A DNA stretch of 26,105 bases from Methanomassiliicoccus sp. UBA6 (GTDB taxonomy: Archaea > Thermoplasmatota > Thermoplasmata > Methanomassiliicoccales > Methanomassiliicoccaceae): assembly GCA_002508545.1 (NCBI GenBank), contig DAVH01000058.1, positions 44,034-70,138 of the forward strand, read 5' to 3'. Every line of letters starts with the position of its first letter. The stretch's first letter is position 1. The translations under genes were made by a program, and so were the position numbers. Shown one piece after another: positions 15,089 through 21,755 of this stretch. The notes under the pieces are model-generated. The model was not told where the DNA came from. It made no database searches and saw only the letters and a program-made list of their open reading frames with translations.

Positions 15089-16105
15089 TCACTTTCCTAT
15101 GCCCAGGCTCTTGTCGGTCTTCTTGATCGACTTCATGCCGTCAGGCTCGAGCTTCATCATCGAGCGGATGCAGTCGATGTTCTCTGGGACCACGTCGCTC
15201 TCCTGGTGCACTCCCTGGTAGTAGTACAGGGTGTTGCCCACGACCTTGACGCCGTCCTGCCACACCACGATCTCCATGAAGTCGCCGCGGTCGCGCTTCA
15301 GGTCCCTGCCGAGCTCCATGATCTGGGCGGTGCTCTTGATGCCGTCCTTGCCGCTGACGAACTTGACCCGGGGGACATTGTCCCATACCGCCAGGACGTC
15401 CTGGTCCTTGGCCTTCTTGCGCAGGTCGGCAATGATGCAGTGGGCGTGCATCAGGGTGGTGGGGGCCTTCACCGCCATGGTGGTGATGTTCAGCCAGGGC
15501 ATGATGGTCTGCACGTCCGGGCCGTGATGGGTCGGCAGCTTGAGGGAAGGCTCCAGCGAGTTGAGGGCGGAGCCCTTTATGTCCGAGGGATCGGCGCCCC
15601 TCCTCACGATGGTGGCGGAGACCTTGTCCAGCCCGAAGACCTTGTCCAGCGGATACAGCGTCCTCACCAGGCCGGTGGTGTTGCACGAGACCACCCTAGC
15701 GAACTGGGTCCCCCACGCCTCGTTGTAGTTGGCGAAGGCGTTGAAAGAGACGCCGGCGAGCCCGTGGTCCTCTCCTCCCTGGAAGATGGCCTTGACCCCT
15801 GCCTTCTCGTATAGCGCCTTGTACTTCTCGGCCACCCCTCCAGGGGTCGCGTCGACGATGATGTCGACCTTGCTCAGCAGGTCCTCGATGCTCCCTGCGA
15901 CCTTGATCCCCTCCTTCTCGAACGTCGCCACCTGGTCGGGGGTAGCCGTGTACAGGGGAAAGCCTTCCATACCTGCCAGCCTGGCCTCGTAGGACGGCCT
16001 GGTCTTGGTGACCCCTACAATCTCCATATCATCCTGGGCCTTCACCGCGCAAGCCACGCGCTTGCCGATGGTGCCATAACCGTTGATGCCGACTCTGACC
16101 TTCAT
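15089..16105 (-). CDS. gap: Glyceraldehyde-3-phosphate dehydrogenase, archaeal type
   Basis: Phosphorylating GAPDH of the archaeal class (type II), converting glyceraldehyde 3-phosphate to 1,3-bisphosphoglycerate, acting next to the PGK encoded 2 kb away. 338 residues, typical. Seen: NAD(P)-binding MKVRVGINGYGTIGKRVA, DATPGGVAEKYKALYEKAGV, FQGGEDH, and catalytic Cys141 in RVVSCNTTGLVRTL. PTHHGPDVQTIMPWLNITTMAVKAPTT is characteristic of the archaeal form and unlike the bacterial enzyme, so it cannot be confused with it. ATG 16105 was chosen for the family N-terminus and GGAG at 16117-16114 with 8-nt spacing; the open frame to 16198 upstream is probably untranslated leader. Confidence 0.95.
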   Translation of the reverse strand: MKVRVGINGYGTIGKRVACAVKAQDDMEIVGVTKTRPSYEARLAGMEGFPLYTATPDQVATFEKEGIKVAGSIEDLLSKVDIIVDATPGGVAEKYKALYEKAGVKAIFQGGEDHGLAGVSFNAFANYNEAWGTQFARVVSCNTTGLVRTLYPLDKVFGLDKVSATIVRRGADPSDIKGSALNSLEPSLKLPTHHGPDVQTIMPWLNITTMAVKAPTTLMHAHCIIADLRKKAKDQDVLAVWDNVPRVKFVSGKDGIKSTAQIMELGRDLKRDRGDFMEIVVWQDGVKVVGNTLYYYQGVHQESDVVPENIDCIRSMMKLEPDGMKSIKKTDKSLGIGK

Positions 16106-16130
16106 GTAGACTTCTCCATATGCTCCCTTC

Positions 16131-16143
16131 AGGAGGTGTGGAT
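16131..16143 (-). promoter_or_regulatory. Anti-Shine-Dalgarno-like stretch in the gap leader
   Basis: On the minus strand GATCCACACCTCCT resembles the 3' end of 16S rRNA and lies about 25 nt upstream of the gap ATG. Its CTCC can pair with GGGAG just downstream or with the Shine-Dalgarno GGAG at 16117-16114, so it could mask the ribosome site. Pairings are short and the role is unproved. Confidence 0.35.
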
Positions 16144-16200
16144 CGCTCCCTGCCCCGCGGTCACGGACCGGGCGCAGTGGCAGATACCCATATGGCATGA

Positions 16201-16214
16201 GGATTTATTATTTA
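16201..16214 (-). promoter_or_regulatory. Probable TATA element of gap
   Basis: TAAATAATAAATCC on the minus strand is the AT-richest stretch between gap and the divergent acyltransferase gene. Initiation 25-27 nt downstream would give a leader of about 75 nt before ATG 16105. Confidence 0.5.
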
Positions 16215-16292
16215 CAGTGCCGAGCGAGCTTTTCGGGGCCGATGACCACGAGCGGACCGGCCGCAGAGAATGCAGGCAGGGACACTGCTGGC

Positions 16293-16307
16293 GATAATGT
16301 ACTATAG
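16293..16307 (+). promoter_or_regulatory. Possible promoter of the acyltransferase gene
   Basis: GATAATGTACTATAG contains two TATA-like cores 27-40 nt upstream of ATG 16334, leaving a very short leader that still holds AGGAG at 16324-16328. Confidence 0.45.
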
Positions 16308-16333
16308 GATGACCGGGCTAGGCAGGAGCGATC

Positions 16334-17404
16334 ATGAAACGCCTGGTGGAGGCGGATGTCCTGAGGACCGCGGCGATCGCGCTCATCGTCCTCACCCATC
16401 TGCCTGACTATCTCCCCCTTCCCGGCCTCCAGCCGTACACCGTCTACACCATCATATTGGGCAACGGCCTGTTCATCTTCCTGTCCGGATACCTGACCCA
16501 CGCGGCCACCCGGGGGCGCCCGCGGTCCACCCTCGCCTCGCTGATGGGACATCGCCTGCTCCGCCTCATGCCCCTTTACTGGCTGGCGCTGGCGACCTTC
16601 GCCGTCCTGGTCCTGGAGCCCGATGTTCCGACCATGCTCATCCACGCAGCGGGTCTGCAGATCGTCCTGGCCCCGGCGGCGGTGACCCCCATGGTCACCC
16701 TGTGGTTCGTGGGGATGGTCTTGGCGTTCTACCTGATGTACTACGCCGTGGTCCGCCACGCCTCCCGCCCCCGGGACATGCTCCTCCTGGCCTCCCTCGC
16801 CCTCCTCCCCCTGATCGCGGTGAGGGCCGCCACCGGCCTGCTGGAGGTGCGGTTCTTCCTGTACTACTTCGTGTTCATGGCCGGGGCGGTGGCGTGCGAG
16901 AGCGGCTTGTTGGAGCGCACCCGCTCCCGCGTCATCGGTGCCGCCATCGTTTCGGCCGTGGTGTCCCTAGGGCTTTTCGTCCTCGTCGGCAGCCCCCTGG
17001 TGGAGGAGTCCGGCGGCCTCGGCGACCCGGCCGCGCTCATCCTGTCCATGGTCCTCTCCGACGGGGTGATCATATCCTCGGCGCTCCTGCTCTGGACGGC
17101 CGCGAGGAAGGTCGCTCCCCGCCTGTCGTCCAGGTCCATAGGGCTCTTTGCTGCCTGCTCCGCCGCCTCCTATTTCGTGTACCTCTTCCACCGCCCGGCC
17201 CTGGTCGCGGCGACCTCGGCGATGTCCCGCATGAGCATGGGCGCGCCGCTGCAGCTGGTGACGGTCGCGCTCCTCGTCCTGCCCGCCCTCTTCATGGCCG
17301 GGGCCCGCGTCCAGGGGTGCTTCGATCGGCTGGCTCGCCGGTTCGCTGAGGGATTCAAGGAGGGATCATGCCCGAGCGGACCGCGAAGCAGCCGCAGCGA
17401 GTGA
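16334..17404 (+). CDS. Acyltransferase-3 family integral membrane protein
   Basis: A 356-residue polytopic protein (about ten hydrophobic segments) of the acyltransferase_3 family, which transfers acyl groups such as acetyl to sugars, lipids or polymers at the membrane. The N-terminal signature is present: EADVLRTAAIALIVLTHLPDY (conserved Arg and the family His), then ILGNGLFIFLSGYL and HRLLRLMPLYWLAL. The C-terminal YFVYLFHRPALVAATSA corresponds to the last conserved segment. The acceptor is unknown; surface glycans are a fair guess but there is no glycosyltransferase cluster here. AGGAG at 16324-16328 supports ATG 16334. It stands alone between gap and the ilv leader. Confidence 0.85.
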   Translation: MKRLVEADVLRTAAIALIVLTHLPDYLPLPGLQPYTVYTIILGNGLFIFLSGYLTHAATRGRPRSTLASLMGHRLLRLMPLYWLALATFAVLVLEPDVPTMLIHAAGLQIVLAPAAVTPMVTLWFVGMVLAFYLMYYAVVRHASRPRDMLLLASLALLPLIAVRAATGLLEVRFFLYYFVFMAGAVACESGLLERTRSRVIGAAIVSAVVSLGLFVLVGSPLVEESGGLGDPAALILSMVLSDGVIISSALLLWTAARKVAPRLSSRSIGLFAACSAASYFVYLFHRPALVAATSAMSRMSMGAPLQLVTVALLVLPALFMAGARVQGCFDRLARRFAEGFKEGSCPSGPRSSRSE

Positions 17405-17501
17405 TCGGACCATCGTCTGGCATCGCCTCCCCGCCGGAACAGCGGAGGCGGGTGCCGCAACCCCGAAAAACGTGCCGGAAGGCTTCCGCGCCCACATATG
17501 A

Positions 17502-17508
17502 TTAAATA
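17502..17508 (+). promoter_or_regulatory. TATA box of the ilv operon
   Basis: TTAAATA is centred 28 nt before the ATG at 17533 and about 149 nt before the TTG start of ilvB. Archaeal initiation 25-28 nt downstream would fall on or just before the ATG of the leader ORF. The spacing supports the leader peptide as the first translated element of a leaderless transcript. Confidence 0.6.
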
Positions 17509-17532
17509 CCATGGTTTTAATTCACCCTAACA

Positions 17533-17604
17533 ATGTCAAAGCGTACCACTGTCCGCTCCATCGTTTCTCTCGGCTTGGGCGTAGTGGTAGTATTGATTAG
17601 GTAG
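17533..17604 (+). CDS. Putative branched-chain amino-acid leader peptide
   Basis: A 23-codon ORF, too short for ordinary ORF calling. It begins MSKRTTVRSIVS and ends LGLGVVVVLIR before TAG. Eleven of 23 residues are Val, Leu or Ile, including six in a row at positions 17-22. The codons of that run (GTA, GTG, GTA, GTA, TTG, ATT) are mostly A/T-ending, unlike the GTC/GTG/CTG/ATC-rich genes around it, so decoding may be slow. It sits at the predicted transcript start, is followed directly by a hairpin, and precedes acetolactate synthase by 49 nt. This matches the design of bacterial ilv leader peptides, where ribosome stalling reports amino-acid shortage. It may not be a functional protein at all. 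Established in bacteria; for archaea this is inference. Confidence 0.6.
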   Translation: MSKRTTVRSIVSLGLGVVVVLIR

Positions 17605-17630
17605 AGGCATCCAGTAGTTTTGGGTGTCCT
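17605..17630 (+). promoter_or_regulatory. Hairpin directly after the leader peptide stop
   Basis: AGGCATCC (17605-17612) pairs with GGGTGTCCT (17622-17630) with one bulged T and a G-U pair, closing a 9-nt loop. The same AGGCATCC could pair instead with GGATGTTT (17644-17651), which overlaps the likely ilvB ribosome site. The two pairings exclude each other. Pairing was done by eye. Confidence 0.45.
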
Positions 17631-17653
17631 CGCTCATTGAAGGGGATGTTTAT

Positions 17654-19324
17654 TTGAGAGGATCAAAGGCCGTTCTCACATTGCTGGAAAAAGAAGGCGT
17701 CGAGGTCATGTTCGGGTACCCGGGGGGCACGACCCTCACCCTGTACGACGACATGCTGACGTCGAAGATACGTCATGTGCTGGTCCGCCATGAGCAGTGC
17801 GCGGCGCATATGGCGGACGGTTATGCCCGGGCCACCGGGAAGATCGGTGTGTGCACCTCGACCTCCGGGCCGGGGTCCACCAACCTCATCACGGGGGTCG
17901 CCACGGCGTACGTGGACTCGTCCCCCATGCTCGTCCTCACCGGCCAGGTGGCCACCTCGGCCATCGGCAACCAGGCGTTCCAGGAGGCCGACTCGTTCTC
18001 CATGATGATGCCTATCACCAAGCACAACTTCCGCCTGCTGGCCCCGTCGGAGATACCTGAGGCCGTCATCCGGGGAGTGTCCATCGCCAACTCCGGACGC
18101 AAGGGCCCGGTCCATATCGATCTGCCGGCGGACGTCCAGAAGGGCGAGGTCCCCGAAGCCGCGATGAACCAGCAGTTCCCCGAGCCGCCGCCCCTGGAGG
18201 ACTTCCACGACCTGCCCGAGGCGGTCAAGATACTGCGGGCAGCGGAAAGGCCGCTCCTGCTGGTCGGAGGAGGCATCATCTGGGCCAACGCCAGCCCGGA
18301 GGTCCTCCAGCTCTCCGAGATGCTCATGGCGCCGGTCACCACGACCATCATGGCCAAGGGCGTCATCCCCGAGGAGCACCCCCTGTCGCTGGGCATCATC
18401 GGCATGCACGGAAAGGAAGCGGCCAGGAAGGCGTTCATGGAGGCCGACGTGATCCTCGCGGTCGGCACCAGGTTCTCGGACCGCAGCTCCGGCGCGCAGT
18501 CCGAGCTCCCCATATCCACGAAACTGATCCACGTCGACATCGACCCCGGCGAAGCGGGGAAGTCGGCGCGCACCCAGGTCCGCCTGGTGGGCGACGCCAA
18601 GAAGGGCCTGCAAATGATCATCAACGGGCTGCAGGCGACCAAGGGGGAGACCGCATGGTCGCTGCGCATCAAGGAGATCCTGAGGAACTGCGCCTGCAAC
18701 ATCAACGTTCCATCGTCGCCGGTGCTGCCCCAGTTCGCGGTCTTCGAGCTGAACCGCACCCTGCCCAAGGACGCCATCGTCTGCACCGAGGTCGGGCAGA
18801 ACCAGATGTGGGCGGCCCACTTCTTCAGGGCCCGCTACCCGAGGCAGTTCATCACCTCCGGCGGCTTCGGCACCATGGGCTTCGGGTTCCCCGCCTCCCT
18901 CGGGGCGAAGGTTGCCTTCCCCAACAAGGCGGTCGTCGACATCGCCGGCGACGGGAGCATCCAGATGGTCTCCCACGAGTTCGCCACGGCGGTCTCGGAG
19001 AACCTCCCGGTGGTGGTCTGCGTGTTCAACAACGGCTGGCTGGGAATGGTCAGGCAGTGGCAGAAGCTGTTCGCCGAGAGGAGGTACAGCGGCACGGAGC
19101 TGCGCGAGAACCCCGACTTCGTCAAGCTCGCTCAGGCTTACGGCGCGGACGGGGTCCACGTCGAGAGGTCCTCCGAGCTCCAGGAGGCGCTGAGGACCGG
19201 CATCGACGCCGGGATCCCCTTCCTTATCGACATTCACATGGACCCGGAGGAGGACGTCCTTCCGATGATCCCCCCGGGCGGAAACCCCAATGCGGTCATA
19301 AGAGGTAGGTGCACATGGAAGTGA
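17654..19324 (+). CDS. ilvB: Acetolactate synthase, large (catalytic) subunit
   Basis: ThDP enzyme that makes acetolactate or acetohydroxybutyrate from pyruvate, the first common step to valine, leucine and isoleucine. 556 residues from TTG 17654. N-terminal domain: FGYPGGTTLTLYD and the catalytic glutamate in VRHEQCAAHMADGYARATG. Middle domain: GGIIWANASPEVLQLSEML. C-terminal ThDP motif: DIAGDGSIQMVSHEFATA to CVFNNGWLGMVRQWQKLF. TTG 17654 fits the family start (MRGSKAVLTLLEKEGVEVMFG); GTG 17624 adds ten residues, has no Shine-Dalgarno and lies inside the leader hairpin. The stop overlaps the ACT-subunit start, so the two are coupled. Confidence 0.94.
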   Translation: MRGSKAVLTLLEKEGVEVMFGYPGGTTLTLYDDMLTSKIRHVLVRHEQCAAHMADGYARATGKIGVCTSTSGPGSTNLITGVATAYVDSSPMLVLTGQVATSAIGNQAFQEADSFSMMMPITKHNFRLLAPSEIPEAVIRGVSIANSGRKGPVHIDLPADVQKGEVPEAAMNQQFPEPPPLEDFHDLPEAVKILRAAERPLLLVGGGIIWANASPEVLQLSEMLMAPVTTTIMAKGVIPEEHPLSLGIIGMHGKEAARKAFMEADVILAVGTRFSDRSSGAQSELPISTKLIHVDIDPGEAGKSARTQVRLVGDAKKGLQMIINGLQATKGETAWSLRIKEILRNCACNINVPSSPVLPQFAVFELNRTLPKDAIVCTEVGQNQMWAAHFFRARYPRQFITSGGFGTMGFGFPASLGAKVAFPNKAVVDIAGDGSIQMVSHEFATAVSENLPVVVCVFNNGWLGMVRQWQKLFAERRYSGTELRENPDFVKLAQAYGADGVHVERSSELQEALRTGIDAGIPFLIDIHMDPEEDVLPMIPPGGNPNAVIRGRCTWK

Positions 19325-19665
19325 TCAAGATAGTCGGCAACGACTCCCCTGGCCTGTTCCAGAGGGTCCTGGTCGAGCTGGGAAGAAGGAAGATCGAGGT
19401 CGAGAAGTCGTTCATGGCCCGGGAGAAGGGCCAGATCGTCATCATCGTCGAGGCGGAGACCGGGAACATGAACGGCCGGCTGCTGCACGCGCTCATGGCG
19501 CTGCAGGACGTCGAGTCCGCCGAGTACCTGTCCGAGGACTACTTCTGCTTCTGGGAAACATCCCCGAGCAAAGGGTCCGGCTACATCATCGCCTGCGGTC
19601 AGGACAAGAACGCTGGCGAGATGAGAAGGACGGCCGAACATTGTTTATACAAAGGTTCGGATTAG
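19315..19665 (+). CDS. ilvN: ACT-domain protein, probable acetolactate synthase regulatory subunit
   Basis: A 116-residue protein. The first about 78 residues are an ACT domain (EVIKIVGNDSPGLFQRVLVE, then IVIIVEAETGNMNGRLLHAL), the fold that binds valine or other amino acids in IlvN/IlvH. It is shorter than usual IlvN (about 160) and lacks their C-terminal domain; the last 35 residues (CFWETSPSKGSGYIIACG onward) are not recognised. Position between ilvB and ilvC and the overlap with ilvB make it the likely regulatory subunit, similar in size to the short IlvM type. ATG 19315 is preferred to GTG 19309 by GAGGT at 19302-19306. Confidence 0.8.
   Translation: MEVIKIVGNDSPGLFQRVLVELGRRKIEVEKSFMAREKGQIVIIVEAETGNMNGRLLHALMALQDVESAEYLSEDYFCFWETSPSKGSGYIIACGQDKNAGEMRRTAEHCLYKGSD
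19644..19650 (+). promoter_or_regulatory. Internal TATA box for ilvC
   Basis: TTTATAC inside the 3' end of the ACT-subunit gene would start a transcript near 19672, about 20 nt before ATG 19694. ilvC may therefore also be transcribed separately. A short hairpin, GGACG/CGTCC (19665-19681), lies at this point. Confidence 0.45.
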
Positions 19666-19693
19666 GACGGAAAGCTCGTCCGAGCGTGTGAAA

Positions 19694-20680
19694 ATGACCA
19701 AGATCTATCACGATTCCGACGCTGACCTCGGCGTACTGAGGGGCAAGAAGATCGCCGTCATCGGGTACGGCAACCAGGGTCGCGCCCAGGCCCTCTGCCT
19801 CCACGACTCCGGCATGCAGGTGACGGTGGGCGCGCGCAAGGGCGGCGAGTCCTGGGACCTCGCGCAGGCCGATGGTCTCAAGGTAGCGGACATCCCGGCC
19901 GCCGTGAAGGACGCGGACGTAGTCATGATCCTCCTGCCCGATGAGGTGCAGCCCCGGGTGTACAAGGAGCAGATCGCTCCCAACCTCAAGGACGGCGCCG
20001 CCCTGGAGTTCGCCCACGGCTTCGCCATCACCTTCAAGCTCATCACCCCGCCCCAGAACTGCGATGTGATCATGGTCGCTCCCAAGTCCCCCGGCCGCAT
20101 GGTCAGGCAGACCTTCAAGGAAGGCTTCGGCGTCCCTTCGCTCATCGCCGTGGAGCAGGATGCGTCCGGCAACGCCAAGAAGATCGCCCTCGCTCTGGCC
20201 AAGGGCCTCGGTTCCACCAAGGCCGGCGTGCTGGAGACCGACTTCCGGGAGGAGGCCACCTCCGACCTGTTCGGCGAGCAGGCCGTCCTGTGCGGCGGCG
20301 TCACCGCGCTCATCGAGGCCGGGTTCGAGACCCTGATCAAGGCGGGCTACAAGCCGGAGATCGCCTACTTCGAGGTACTGCACGAGCTGAAGCTCATCGT
20401 CGACCTGATCCAGGCCGGCGGCATGATGCACATGTGGGACTCCGTCTCCAACACCGCCGAGTACGGCGGGCTGACCCGGAGGGACAAGGTCATCAACGAG
20501 GAGTCCCGGAAGGCCATGAAGCAGATCCTGGACGACATCAACTCCGGCAAGTTCGCGGAGGAGTGGACCAAGGAGTGGACCGTCGACCTGAAGAACATGA
20601 AGGCCCTCGAGAAGGAGGAGTCCGAGAAGCAGATCGAGCAGGTCGGCCAGGAGATCCGCAAGCTCTTCGAGCGCAAGTGA
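19694..20680 (+). CDS. ilvC: Ketol-acid reductoisomerase
   Basis: Class I KARI, 328 residues: isomerises and reduces acetolactate with NAD(P)H and Mg2+. The Rossmann motif is KIAVIGYGNQGRAQALCLHD, slightly off the usual GYGSQGHAHA. The cofactor loop VGARKGGESWDLAQADG has the Arg and Ser residues typical of NADPH preference. LPDEVQPRVYKEQIAPNLK and APKSPGRMVRQTF follow. The knotted C-terminal domain has metal ligands in ETDFREEATSDLFGEQAVLCGG and YFEVLHELKLIVDLI, then SNTAEYGG. GTG 19688 would add two residues; ATG 19694 is kept. The gene ends at a hairpin terminator. ilvD and the leu genes are not in the window. Confidence 0.96.
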   Translation: MTKIYHDSDADLGVLRGKKIAVIGYGNQGRAQALCLHDSGMQVTVGARKGGESWDLAQADGLKVADIPAAVKDADVVMILLPDEVQPRVYKEQIAPNLKDGAALEFAHGFAITFKLITPPQNCDVIMVAPKSPGRMVRQTFKEGFGVPSLIAVEQDASGNAKKIALALAKGLGSTKAGVLETDFREEATSDLFGEQAVLCGGVTALIEAGFETLIKAGYKPEIAYFEVLHELKLIVDLIQAGGMMHMWDSVSNTAEYGGLTRRDKVINEESRKAMKQILDDINSGKFAEEWTKEWTVDLKNMKALEKEESEKQIEQVGQEIRKLFERK

Positions 20681-20720
20681 GCCGCGAGGCTCCACCTTTC
20701 CTTTTCTTCATTTTCCATTA
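20679..20720 (+). terminator. Hairpin and T-rich terminator after ilvC
   Basis: GAGCC-GCGA-GGCTC (20679-20692) is a perfect 5-bp stem with a tetraloop, starting within the stop codon. It is followed by CTTTCCTTTTCTTCATTTTC, a strongly T-rich run. This ends the ilv operon; the 190-nt stretch up to the next gene is otherwise without an ORF. Confidence 0.7.
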
Positions 20721-20830
20721 TTATTCGTTCCCGTGCGCTGCCGGACGATGTGCCGTCATCTCTCCATCATCTCATCGTTCATTTGCGCGCTCATCGCCAT
20801 CATCCCATGGGGGCAGTGGCCCGCGGGCGG

Positions 20831-20840
20831 AAAGGATAAC
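20831..20840 (+). promoter_or_regulatory. Possible TATA box for the cyclophilin-like gene
   Basis: AAAGGATAAC is centred about 34 nt before ATG 20871. Initiation near 20863 gives the 8-nt leader TCGAGAGC, identical to that predicted for the gene at 3719. Confidence 0.4.
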
Positions 20841-20870
20841 TAGCGGACGGTCGTTCATTCGTTCGAGAGC

Positions 20871-21245
20871 ATGGGTAACCGCATCCTCCTAATGATCGAC
20901 GAGCACGACTTCTGGGTGGAGCTGAACGACAGCGATACCGCCAACGCCATTTGGCTGGCCGCGCCGTTCGACTCGACCACTAACGCCTGGGGCGACGAGA
21001 TCTACTTCGAGGTGCCGGTGAAGAACAAGCTGGAGAACAGCAAGAAGGTCCTGGAGGCCGGGGAGGTCGCCTACTGGCCGGAGGGCCGGGCGCTGTGCGT
21101 GTTCTTCGGACCGACGCCGATAAGCAAGGGCAAGGCACCGGAGGCGATCTCCGAGGTCACGCCGATCGGCAAGCTGGTGGGAGACCCCCGCGCCTTCGAG
21201 GTGGTGGGCGACCGCCGCAAGGTCATGGTGCGCAGGGAGGGGTGA
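20871..21245 (+). CDS. Cyclophilin-like fold protein (TM1367-type)
   Basis: A 124-residue small beta-barrel protein resembling the Cyclophil_like family first seen in Thermotoga TM1367. Supporting motifs: TANAIWLAAPFDSTTNAWGDEIYFEVP near 24-50, GEVAYWPEGRALCVFFGPTPIS near 64-85, and a C-terminal PIGKLVGDPRAF. The family shares the cyclophilin fold but not its prolyl-isomerase active site, and its role is not established. The next gene begins 3 nt after the stop, so the two are probably an operon. No signal peptide or membrane span is present. Confidence 0.82.
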   Translation: MGNRILLMIDEHDFWVELNDSDTANAIWLAAPFDSTTNAWGDEIYFEVPVKNKLENSKKVLEAGEVAYWPEGRALCVFFGPTPISKGKAPEAISEVTPIGKLVGDPRAFEVVGDRRKVMVRREG

Positions 21246-21248
21246 GGC

Positions 21249-21752
21249 ATGTTCCCGTTCTCGGTGCTCATGCCCCTCCTGCCCGCGGGCAAGGAGAAGG
21301 GACCGATCGGCAAGGGAGACCACCTCATCTACTCGGTGACCGGGACGGTCGGGGACAAGAAGGTCCAGGGCGCCCTGGGCATCAAGGTGGTGGCGGTCAA
21401 GGACGCCGAGTTCATAGTCGAGGTCCTGCCCAAAGGGGTGCCGTTCATGAACCGGGCACGGCTGACCTTCCCCTGGAACGGAAAGGACCTGTCGGACCTC
21501 GGGGGCATCATCGCCGGGTGGTCGGTCCTCCACGACGGCGAGCGGTTGGGAAAGGATAAGATCACCACGCCCTTCGGGGAGCGGGAGGTCGAGCACTACA
21601 TGCGCATCGAGCAGCTGGAGAACGGGACGCTGAAGACCGACCAGTTCGTGGACCCCGTGCACCACCTGCCGTATGGAGCGCGGCTCTCGGGGAAGAGCGG
21701 GGACGTGCTCTTCGGCCTCATGGAGACCAGCCTGAAGTGGGTCAAAGGCTGA
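21249..21752 (+). CDS. Uncharacterised protein, beta-rich
   Basis: A 167-residue protein not recognised as any named family. It is predicted soluble apart from a short hydrophobic start (MFPFSVLMPLLPAG), too weak to call a signal peptide. The body alternates hydrophobic and polar residues as in a beta-sandwich (HLIYSVTGTVGDKKVQGALG, then IKVVAVKDAEFIVEVLPKGV). TPFGEREVEHYMRIEQLENG is the most motif-like segment. No catalytic triad or metal-binding cluster stands out. GTGAGG just before ATG 21249 can serve as the ribosome site. It is co-transcribed with the cyclophilin-like gene and convergent with pmbA, only 3 nt apart. Confidence 0.75.
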   Translation: MFPFSVLMPLLPAGKEKGPIGKGDHLIYSVTGTVGDKKVQGALGIKVVAVKDAEFIVEVLPKGVPFMNRARLTFPWNGKDLSDLGGIIAGWSVLHDGERLGKDKITTPFGEREVEHYMRIEQLENGTLKTDQFVDPVHHLPYGARLSGKSGDVLFGLMETSLKWVKG

Positions 21753-21755
21753 AGC

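Noticed and set aside
17646..17657. Four-codon mini-ORF (ATG TTT ATT TGA) overlapping the ilvB TTG
   Set aside because: Too short to judge, and the GGGG run touches its ATG, so it has no usable ribosome site; more likely chance.
17663..19237. 524-residue open frame antisense to ilvB
   Set aside because: Shadow of a GC-rich gene; the plus strand encodes a clear acetolactate synthase and the antisense translation is His/Arg/Asp-rich without family motifs.
20750..20815. Repeated TCATC-like words before the cyclophilin-like gene
   Set aside because: Irregular spacing and imperfect units; no true direct repeat, CRISPR or satellite structure.
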